This document shows, piece by piece, positions 25,871-32,978 of a DNA stretch of 64,000 nucleotides. The stretch is from Effrenium voratum (lineage: Eukaryota > Sar > Dinophyceae > Suessiales > Symbiodiniaceae): positions 187,501 through 251,500 of the forward strand of contig CAUJNA010003241.1 in assembly GCA_963377175.1 (NCBI GenBank), in the 5' to 3' direction. How positions within the stretch are numbered: the first letter of the stretch is position 1; each line of letters begins with the position of its first letter. The notes under the pieces are model-generated. The model made no database searches. It worked only from the letters and a program-made list of their open reading frames with translations, and was not told where the DNA came from. Made by a program: the position numbers and the translations under genes.

Positions 25871-25871
<1 letters not shown>

Positions 25872-26112
25872 CCCCCCTGTTCCTAAGGGGTTTTGCGGTC
25901 GTGCTTTTCTCTCTTTATTGGAGTCGGACGCCACCTTGACGAATGCCCCGGAATGCAGTAATCCTGTTGGCAGATGGCGTTCCTGATGAGGATTGCCGGC
26001 AGGATGAACAATTACCGGGCTTACGTCAAGCCGAAACTCCTCTTTTCACCTTTCACCTTTCAGTTGCTTGGGGGTGCACCTTGGCAGTTTCGCCGTCTCA
26101 TATCAAGTGTGT
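25860..26112 (+). repeat. Left 253-bp direct repeat of the retroelement
   Basis: Aligns without gaps to 32231-32483 at an offset of 6371. The only differences are C/A at 25904 versus 32275 and T/C at 25980 versus 32351. It begins within a GT run and ends atatcaagtgtgt. It does not show the TG...CA ends of a classical LTR, which fits a pseudo-LTR. It contains the hammerhead at 25920-26040. Confidence 0.95.
25920..26040 (+). ncRNA. Type III hammerhead ribozyme, left copy
   Basis: All conserved positions are present. Stem III pairs GGAGU (25920-25924) with ACUCC (26036-26040). The cleavage base C17 is at 25925 in a GUC context. Stem I pairs GGACGCC (25926-25932) with GGCGUUC (25976-25982), seven pairs including one G-U. 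The core CUGAUGA is at 25983-25989. Stem II is closed by GG (25990-25991)/CC (26031-26032), then after an A-G mismatch UUG/CAA, with an inner CCGG/CCGG helix. GAAA follows at 26033-26036. The open helix is stem III, hence type III. The order and spacing of so many fixed motifs are unlikely by chance. The expected role is self-cleavage of element RNA. Confidence 0.85.
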
Positions 26113-26414
26113 TTAGGCACTGCGTCCGGGCTTCGGTCAGTGTCTTGATCCCTCTTGGGGGCATCTGTTCCGACTCATGCTCAGACATTTTCTACAGACT
26201 GTTACCGGACCTTGTCGCTCGTGACGCTTGACTGTTCCAGCTGATCTTATCAATACAGGCTTGGACCTCTCCCAGACCTTCCGGCACCCCAGACTGTTTC
26301 CGTGAACCGTTTCTGTCAGACCAACTGTTTGACAACCCATCCGACTACCCGACACATCAGGTGGAAAATCACGACGCCGTCAGCTTGGTCTTGGCTCGCA
26401 ATTGTTGGCACTAG
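26113..26414 (+). other. Leader of the retroelement between left repeat and ORF1
   Basis: About 300 bases unique to the element, without recognisable motifs; a second, overlapping frame opens at 26402. It presumably serves as the 5' untranslated region of the element RNA. Confidence 0.5.
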
Positions 26415-27959
26415 ATGTCTCGCCCCCACGCAGGTCCGATGTCGAATTCGGCAGGCCCCATGGCCAAGGCATCCAGGAACACTGCCGGCCCTACGCCGCC
26501 CAGGTCTCCAGTGCACCAGTCAGCATCACCGAGCAGGAGTACGCTTGTGACACCAGCTTCGAGGACATCTTGCGAGGTGTCCAACGCCTCAAGGGCTGCC
26601 AAAGCAGCGGTCCCGGCTCTTGCTCCTGGAGACGCATCGGCATCGGTCCCTACCTTGGAGGTCTGGCCTGCATCTGTAGCTGGCCCACTGCCGCAAATTC
26701 TGGTGAAAGCACGCCCGGCCACACCGATGAGACCAATGACTCCGATGACGCCAACTACCCCGACAGTTTCAACTACAGCATGCCCACCTATGCCCACAGC
26801 ACCGACCCCTATCACACCGATCCCTACGGCAACCCCATCAGGTCAGATGCTTCCACCGCCCAACCCACCATCCAGATTACGCCACACGACGGAGGGAGAC
26901 CGGTCACGTTCCCACAACGCCTCCCCCTACTCCAAGTCAGTGCCCCCACAGCGGCGAGGCCGAGCTCGCTCCCGGACGCCACCTCCGATCTCCCGAAGGG
27001 ACTCAACATCGGACAACACCGTGACGGAAGCATCGAATGCTACCGCGCCGACGCCCACAGCAGCCAAGTCCTCATCCCGGGCACCTACGGCAACTAAAGC
27101 TTCATCCCGACGACCGAGAAGCAATCGATCTCCCCTTCCGCGTAGCAGAAGCAGTGCCCCGTCAGCTTCAGCCTCCAAGGCCGCAGGAGCTCGCCCGGAT
27201 GTGGGGTCGTCCTCGAGGAGCATGCAACTACGCCCCAATCCACAGGCACATCCACCGCTGGTCTTGCTTCCCAACCCGGAGTCTGATCCCTGGAGGAACG
27301 AACTTCAGGTGCTGGCAGCACCATATCTTCGCGATGGGATCCCAGTCAATCAGGAGCAGATGAGCTATGTGGCCGCGACCTTGAATGCAGCAGGCATACC
27401 GTCTCAGCATTCCACCCTGAACTATGCGAAGGTCAACCCGGATCATCATTTTTATAAGATCACCCCGCACTGGTTCATGCTGACGGTCCCTTATCTTGGG
27501 GCCACGGTCCGGCTCAAAGAACCGACGAAGACGCGACCCATGCTGCTCTGGACTCACGCTTCCAGTGTTGGAGGTACCCGCGGCATCCTGCGGAGCCGAC
27601 AGATCCATCCTTCCCGGCAGCACTCCTCGGAGTGCCCAGCCTTTTATGCCCAGGGCTGGAAGATCACTGGACACGCCGACTACGACGCTGAAGAAACCGC
27701 TCGCACGATGAGCCAGAACTGGAGCATGTCTTTTAACATGGCTCAATTGCTGTTGTTCGGACGCGCTGTTGGCACTTGTCAACCGATTCGATCGGGAGGA
27801 GAGCAAGCTTGCATTGAGGCCCTGGACTCCAGTGAACGTCCTGATGTTATCCACTATGTGTCGGGCAAGTGTTGGATGGTGATCCCGGAGGCAAGCCAGA
27901 TCGTTGGACTCGCATGGCCCACCGATGCAAAACCGCCCACTGGTGTCCTCCGCTCGTGA
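26415..27959 (+). CDS. Retroelement ORF1, unknown structural protein
   Basis: Encodes 514 residues. Roughly the first 280 are Pro/Ala/Ser/Thr-rich and basic, with RS-type stretches such as SSRRPRSNRSPLPRSRSSAP, likely disordered and possibly nucleic-acid binding. From about residue 285 a globular segment follows with YLRDGIPVNQEQMSYVAATL and NPDHHFYKITPHWFMLTVPY, ending GLAWPTDAKPPTGVLRS. No homology is recognised. By position it may play a Gag/ORF1-like role. A second frame (26402-27097) overlaps its disordered part; the 26415 frame is preferred because only it continues into the globular segment. Proposed only as the first ORF of the element. Confidence 0.6.
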   Translation: MSRPHAGPMSNSAGPMAKASRNTAGPTPPRSPVHQSASPSRSTLVTPASRTSCEVSNASRAAKAAVPALAPGDASASVPTLEVWPASVAGPLPQILVKARPATPMRPMTPMTPTTPTVSTTACPPMPTAPTPITPIPTATPSGQMLPPPNPPSRLRHTTEGDRSRSHNASPYSKSVPPQRRGRARSRTPPPISRRDSTSDNTVTEASNATAPTPTAAKSSSRAPTATKASSRRPRSNRSPLPRSRSSAPSASASKAAGARPDVGSSSRSMQLRPNPQAHPPLVLLPNPESDPWRNELQVLAAPYLRDGIPVNQEQMSYVAATLNAAGIPSQHSTLNYAKVNPDHHFYKITPHWFMLTVPYLGATVRLKEPTKTRPMLLWTHASSVGGTRGILRSRQIHPSRQHSSECPAFYAQGWKITGHADYDAEETARTMSQNWSMSFNMAQLLLFGRAVGTCQPIRSGGEQACIEALDSSERPDVIHYVSGKCWMVIPEASQIVGLAWPTDAKPPTGVLRS

Positions 27960-28146
27960 ACCTGCACCAGGAGCATTTGCAGCCAATGACAATTAATGAT
28001 GTTTCATTGCGAATAAGAGCATACTTCGCCACACTGCCGTCTTCGACTACCGACGATATTTTGCGACAAAAAGTGCACGCCAGAGCCTGATCCGAGTATG
28101 TGCTGACCTTGCTGCAGGGTTCCTTTTTTGAAGTTTTGTGTAGCTA

Positions 28147-29652
28147 ATGCTGTTTTCTGGTCGCTCACCACCCTGGGCCCGGACGGAATTCGGGCGTCGT
28201 TTTGGCATGGTTGTTGTTTTGGAAATGTGTGGCGTACCCCTAGCGTTTAACCCATTAGCAGTGCGGGCGGCAACCTCCTATCTCGTGATGGCTTCTCCGT
28301 GGAGCTATTCATGGCCGGCGACATCGGCACCTTCTTCCTCTTCGCATCCGGGACACTCGTATCTACCGTCATGGTCATTTCCGCAGTCCCAGCAGGAGGC
28401 ATATCTCAGCTCCAATCGGACGGAACCTTCGCAACATCAACTTCGCGAGGAAGCACCGTCCCGAGTCAATCCCCCTCGGCCCCCACAGATGGCTCATCAG
28501 TTTCCTCCTCAACCACCCGGTCAATTTTACAACTATCACGGTGGTGGAACAAGTCACACGCAGACAGGTCCTCGTCCTCCACCACCCGCACCGCCAGTTC
28601 AACCTCCAGTTCGGGCACCTCTAGGCCAGGGTGATGCAACGCAATACACTCAGCCTCGATATTCGCAGCTGCTTCCCAGCACCTTCCAATCTGACGACAT
28701 CTTCCTAGACAAGACGGAGGTCCGTGGTCTGCAGCTGTACCGTCACGTTCAGCCCACTCAGTGGTCCAGAAGAGTTGGGCTCGCAGGAACAGCCATCCTG
28801 GATCTTCCACTCACGCGACTTCTTCGAGGAGGAGCAGAAGATCACGCATTACGAGCACTATCAAATGGCCGCTACAGCACACCAGTTATGGCTCAGACGA
28901 TAGCCGAGGCAGTCTTATTGACATCCATTCTCAAAGCATTGAGAGGCAGGGAGGTCGACATTGACAGGACAGCTCGCTCTCTCCACGCGGACAATGCGCC
29001 GGATAAGCGCAATGAGGCCATGCAGTTTATGGAGCCACTTGCAATCAAAATCGTGGATCTCATGGAGTCCTTGCAGCCCGCCAAGCAGGAGAACCTCACT
29101 CGCCACAAAATTGCCGAATTAGAGCAACAGCTGGAGCGCTACAAGAGCAAGGGCATCACTCTTACACCAGATAAGAAGCTGCCGTCCTCGTCCCCTTCCA
29201 ATGCCGCGTCCTGGACCCCCACGCCCGGCCGCTCTGACCAGTCCCTCTACATCAATGCGGCCAACTCGGATCAGTCAGGACCTCCCCTACCAGTTCCATC
29301 TCCAGAGGCTGATCCAGCCCCTAAGCGACGACCAGCAAAGAGAAAGACCCCGGCGGCTCCTCCGGATGTCACTCTAGACTCGGACCTTCTACGTCAAGGG
29401 AACCCCAAAGGTCAACAGGTGCCACTCCCCACCAGTCTCACGGACAAGGTCTTCAAGGCATGGCTACACGAACGCACGCTGTCCAACCAAGCGACCTACC
29501 TTGACCTCATCAAGCAGGAGCTGGCATCGGACACAGTGGAGCAGTTGAAAACCATTGCAGTCAAGTGGGGGGCCACCATCTCCTTAGTGAGCAAAGGATC
29601 GAAGCGAGCACTCCTGCAGTTCATCACGGTGATGTACATGTATGGCAAGTGA
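28147..29652 (+). CDS. Retroelement ORF2, unknown protein
   Basis: Encodes 501 residues, 187 bases after ORF1. The first ~165 residues are Ser/Pro/Gln-rich. The middle (about 180-350) is compact, with LQLYRHVQPTQWSRRVGLAG and a predicted helix around HKIAELEQQLERYKSKGI that looks like a short coiled coil. A basic linker (KRRPAKRKT) precedes a C-terminal helical segment (FKAWLHERTLSNQATYLDLI) ending in FITVMYMYGK. No family is recognised. An accessory or structural role, for example oligomerisation or RNP assembly, is a guess from layout. Confidence 0.6.
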   Translation: MLFSGRSPPWARTEFGRRFGMVVVLEMCGVPLAFNPLAVRAATSYLVMASPWSYSWPATSAPSSSSHPGHSYLPSWSFPQSQQEAYLSSNRTEPSQHQLREEAPSRVNPPRPPQMAHQFPPQPPGQFYNYHGGGTSHTQTGPRPPPPAPPVQPPVRAPLGQGDATQYTQPRYSQLLPSTFQSDDIFLDKTEVRGLQLYRHVQPTQWSRRVGLAGTAILDLPLTRLLRGGAEDHALRALSNGRYSTPVMAQTIAEAVLLTSILKALRGREVDIDRTARSLHADNAPDKRNEAMQFMEPLAIKIVDLMESLQPAKQENLTRHKIAELEQQLERYKSKGITLTPDKKLPSSSPSNAASWTPTPGRSDQSLYINAANSDQSGPPLPVPSPEADPAPKRRPAKRKTPAAPPDVTLDSDLLRQGNPKGQQVPLPTSLTDKVFKAWLHERTLSNQATYLDLIKQELASDTVEQLKTIAVKWGATISLVSKGSKRALLQFITVMYMYGK

Positions 29653-29893
29653 GGGGAGTGACGGTAGCACAGACGAAGAAGGAAGTTAGCACCATCGACA
29701 CGACTGGTATGAAAAGCCCGCTGCTCCTCACGCCTGCACCTTGCCCGGAGACCATCAACGGCCTTTTATCCTTTTCGTTTTCCTGTCGGTTCTCGGGGTC
29801 GCGGGTTCCTTTTTCGGGTTTTTCGGGTTTTCCGTTTTTTCTGTTGACCCAATCAACCGTTCAGTGCTCGAGCGTTGGATGCATGGCTAAGCC

Positions 29894-32257
29894 ATGCCGG
29901 TCATTCAATCTCCAGAAACGGTTTTTCTTTTGCAACTATATAGCAAGTACGCACTGTCGGAGCTTTACAGTGCAGCCAGACACTATGGTATTCCTGAGCC
30001 GTCCTGGCCGGTGAGCTTGCAACATGGTACCGACTATTTCCTTCCTTACATCGTTGCGCTCATTGCGATCAGACTCGGGGACTCCCTCGATGTGCATGCA
30101 GCCCATCAGTATTATCAGGTTCTCTATCTGATCGTCGTCACAAGTCGCCAAATCCTTAACATGCCGATGGTCAACAAGCAACTGTCCATGTGGTCCGAGT
30201 CAATGTCCACGCTGCTGATGGTCCACCACTACGGTCGTCCCACGCATGCGCTCACGGAGCTCAGGCGCCGACTCCGGCGTCAGCGCATCCACCCGAACAT
30301 GTACACCTTCACCCACTTCTTGCAGCCCAACGCAGTGTACTGGAAGCAGCGAGTCGAACTCCGCCCGGACCTTCCACGCTCAGTCAATCCGCAGTCGGAC
30401 GTATACATTGGAAGCACCAGCATCACTTATCCCAGTCGAGAACACAATCGTAGGGCCAAGTTACTGGGTATTCAGCACGGACAGTTTATTAATGCAGAGC
30501 CGGCCCTCAGATGGTGGCATCATTTTGGCAACTATGACGAGTTCGCTACATGGGTGATATTCACAGACTCCGACCATACCGTGACCTGGACACAGGAACA
30601 CGCCTTGATTAGCATCTATCAGCCCTCCCTCAACTGGCCCTACATCTATCGGCGGTATAAGCGCATCTCCACAGGCTACACGGCTACCAGGTTTCTCGCC
30701 GAACAGCCCTGGTCCAGGTTCGGCAAACGCCTTTTCCTCCGCTTGCGCAGGAGGAGTTGTACAGTCTACGGTAGGAACTTCCATCGGGTGGCACTCAAAC
30801 ACACCCAAGCCTGGTCCATCATCGGTCGCCTCACCTCGGAGCACATTGAATCTTGGGAGGAGGAAAAACGACTTCGTAGTGGACGGCACTCAGACTTGGA
30901 TATATATGCTATATACAGGCTGTCAGGCAATGTGGAACAGCCCCATCGGCATCGAGTTCGGAATATTTTGCGAAGAGTTCTTGATTTCCGCCAACTCCAA
31001 CAACCCAAGATCAACTTGTTGTTGCGGTTACCGTGGCTTTCTCATCCCCAGTATCAGCGGTCCACCAGGGAAGTCCTTCGTCGGCTGGTTCTCGACCATC
31101 GCAACTGGGCTCTTCCATTCCACTTGCCCAGCACGAAGTTGGCGGAGACCCCTCATCCTCGAGTCCATACAGTCATGTGGAACTACTCGTTGTTTCAGGA
31201 CAATTACCTCCTCACATCAGCAGGACCATCATCGTGTCAGTGCGCAGCCTGGCTAAAACGGCAGCCCTGGCTATCTCATGTTCAAGGCCATGTGGCCGCG
31301 GGATTGGATGAGTTCCGGTTTCCCGGAACTCCACAGCATGTTCATTACACCTCAGCCTTGGCGTCATACTATGTGGACCTGTCCGTCTACGAAGTGCAGG
31401 TTCATGAACGTCTACGAAAATGGTGCCTGCACCACGGTCTGCCCCTGGACCAATTCCACGCACCCCTCATGCAGCACCTACGCAATGAATTTCGGAAACA
31501 CCGGCAGCACGCATCCACCCATCAACTTCTCACCAAGCACCAGCTGAACATCCTGCATCGGCACCTCAGCCAGGACTTTGTGTGCCACAACGAGGACCAT
31601 GACAACCACCACCTCATGTTCTTCTGCCCCCAACTCTACTTCGAAGGCCTCCACAACACCTGGCTTCAGTCCGGCACATTTGCCGCCACTTCGCTGAAGC
31701 CCGACCAGGCCGAGGCTCTTATTGTTGAAGCTATCCCGCGGCACCTGCAGAAGAGGTACAAATGGGCATACAGGAAGAAGACCACCGCGATCCCGGTCGG
31801 CAAGGTCTTTCTCAAACGTAAGAAGCAATGGAAATCAGGGCGAACTATTATAGCCTACCATAAGGTGGTGCACAGGCAGCTCTTCAAAGCGGTTGCGATC
31901 CTTCTCGGCGAGATCGCAGCGAGTACGTGGAAGTGTTCGTGGGGGGTACACCCCACGCCGAGGATATGGCAGAACGTCAAACAATACTTTGACAACACAG
32001 ACGATACAGTCACTCTTGCATTTCACAATGACGATTTGGTCGGCTTCTTCAACAGTGTCCCTCAGGATCAGGTGTGCGCAGCAGTTGAGCAGCTATTAGC
32101 AGAGCATCGGCGAGAGCATGCTGGTCTTGATCGTGAGCAGTTAGGCAGGAGTTCTGCCAACAGTCTAAACTACCCATCGGCAATCATGATGGAGGCGGCT
32201 TTTTGGCGGTTTTTCTTCCCCCTGCGGGGGGTGTGTGTGTGGCCCCCCTGTTCCTAA
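29894..32257 (+). CDS. Retroelement ORF3: GIY-YIG endonuclease and truncated Penelope-like RT
   Basis: Frame of 787 codons, 241 bases after ORF2. Residues ~136-250 carry GIY-YIG features: YIGST at 171-175, R182 and H184, then EHALISIYQPSLN (235-247) supplying the family's Glu and Asn. The first motif is degenerate (AVY or MYT). Residues 448-466 form C-x-C-x11-H-x3-H, a possible zinc site. From ~645 the RT fingers/palm begin: GRTIIAYHKVVHRQLFKAVA, then motif A as HNDDLVGFFNSVP (711-723), close to the DVVSLFTNVP-like motif A of Penelope-like elements. After ~765 homology ends, and the last codons (VCVWPPCS) are read from the 3' repeat, so motifs B-E including the YxDD box are missing. The order nuclease-then-RT marks a domain-permuted type. 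Confidence 0.75.
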   Translation: MPVIQSPETVFLLQLYSKYALSELYSAARHYGIPEPSWPVSLQHGTDYFLPYIVALIAIRLGDSLDVHAAHQYYQVLYLIVVTSRQILNMPMVNKQLSMWSESMSTLLMVHHYGRPTHALTELRRRLRRQRIHPNMYTFTHFLQPNAVYWKQRVELRPDLPRSVNPQSDVYIGSTSITYPSREHNRRAKLLGIQHGQFINAEPALRWWHHFGNYDEFATWVIFTDSDHTVTWTQEHALISIYQPSLNWPYIYRRYKRISTGYTATRFLAEQPWSRFGKRLFLRLRRRSCTVYGRNFHRVALKHTQAWSIIGRLTSEHIESWEEEKRLRSGRHSDLDIYAIYRLSGNVEQPHRHRVRNILRRVLDFRQLQQPKINLLLRLPWLSHPQYQRSTREVLRRLVLDHRNWALPFHLPSTKLAETPHPRVHTVMWNYSLFQDNYLLTSAGPSSCQCAAWLKRQPWLSHVQGHVAAGLDEFRFPGTPQHVHYTSALASYYVDLSVYEVQVHERLRKWCLHHGLPLDQFHAPLMQHLRNEFRKHRQHASTHQLLTKHQLNILHRHLSQDFVCHNEDHDNHHLMFFCPQLYFEGLHNTWLQSGTFAATSLKPDQAEALIVEAIPRHLQKRYKWAYRKKTTAIPVGKVFLKRKKQWKSGRTIIAYHKVVHRQLFKAVAILLGEIAASTWKCSWGVHPTPRIWQNVKQYFDNTDDTVTLAFHNDDLVGFFNSVPQDQVCAAVEQLLAEHRREHAGLDREQLGRSSANSLNYPSAIMMEAAFWRFFFPLRGVCVWPPCS

Positions 32258-32483
32258 GGGGTTTTGCGGTCGTGATTTTCTCTCTTTATTGGAGTCGGAC
32301 GCCACCTTGACGAATGCCCCGGAATGCAGTAATCCTGTTGGCAGATGGCGCTCCTGATGAGGATTGCCGGCAGGATGAACAATTACCGGGCTTACGTCAA
32401 GCCGAAACTCCTCTTTTCACCTTTCACCTTTCAGTTGCTTGGGGGTGCACCTTGGCAGTTTCGCCGTCTCATATCAAGTGTGT
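32231..32483 (+). repeat. Right 253-bp direct repeat of the retroelement
   Basis: Partner of 25860-26112. The sequence downstream (ctgtgaggtgtgcg) differs from that after the left copy, so 32483 marks the element end or the end of shared sequence. The flank is loosely GT-rich, like the left flank. Confidence 0.95.
32291..32411 (+). ncRNA. Type III hammerhead ribozyme, right copy
   Basis: Same elements as the left copy, shifted by 6371: stem III 32291-32295/32407-32411, C17 at 32296, CUGAUGA 32354-32360, GAAA 32404-32407. The T-to-C change at 32351 turns an A-U pair of stem I into A-C, which should weaken but not abolish the helix. Cleavage at both copies would release a 6371-nt RNA. Confidence 0.8.
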
Positions 32484-32903
32484 CTGTGAGGTGTGCGTAG
32501 TTACAACGGCTAAGACTGACACCGGCACTGGGATCAAAGAAGGTCTGAGGTAAGTGCATATATGGTTCTGACTGACAACACAGTACTATGGAAAGGGGGC
32601 CCCAACCAACGGTACAGTGAGGGGTCATCCATTTCCGCAACAACAATTCTAGGAACTTAGCTGCAGGACATTCGGGAGGAAGTTAGCAACACCTCCTTGG
32701 TTTTGGTGTGCAGTTCATGGTATTTGGCTATCCTGTGGACATGTTTGTTGCTGGTGTCTATGGGTAGCACCGTTATTTATTTAGTCTCAAAAAAGAAAAC
32801 ACAACGACTTCACGTGATTCTAACAAATGACGATTTCCCGGTTGCTTCCCTCTAAACCACTCAACAAAGAGTGCCGACTCAGCAAAGGGTGCTGGTTCAA
32901 AAG

Positions 32904-32978
32904 GCAAGACATGTCGTTGGTATCTACAGGCAGCAGCTGCTGGTTGGCGAGACGTTCATCTCAGATGCCGGGGGCCTG
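32904..32978 (+). CDS. Ubiquitin-like/ankyrin-repeat protein, exon 2
   Basis: After aaaag at 32899-32903 the frame, in phase 0 with exon 1, reads ARHVVGIYRQQLLVGETFIS and then DAGGL. The YRQQLLVGE part matches the ubiquitin-fold strand normally seen as FRQRLLxxG, completing the domain begun in exon 1. The 3' end is either a GA donor at 32979 (25 codons) or an earlier GA at 32964 (20 codons); both keep phase 0. Intron 1, 8.1 kb long, contains the whole retroelement. Confidence 0.6.

Larger units (their letters stand above)
25860..32483 (+). mobile_element. Penelope-like retroelement with terminal hammerhead ribozymes
   Basis: A 6.6-kb element in intron 1 of the ankyrin gene, sense orientation. 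Two 253-bp direct repeats (251/253 identical) enclose three ORFs. ORF1 is Pro/Ser/Thr-rich with a globular C terminus. ORF2 has a Pro/Gln-rich N terminus and a possible coiled coil. ORF3 has GIY-YIG nuclease and RT segments. Penelope-like elements are known for GIY-YIG nucleases, hammerhead motifs and pseudo-LTRs. A nuclease lying N-terminal to the RT is the arrangement reported for a permuted clade found in green algae, protists and animals. The RT stops after motif A, so this copy cannot be autonomous. Low divergence between the repeats points to a recent insertion. Confidence 0.8.

Noticed and set aside
26402..27097. Alternative 231-codon frame overlapping retroelement ORF1
   Set aside because: It covers only the low-complexity part and stops before the globular segment, which is in the 26415 frame.
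25860..32483. Classical LTR retrotransposon
   Set aside because: No TG...CA termini, protease, integrase or RNase H; nuclease and RT motifs fit a Penelope-like element better.
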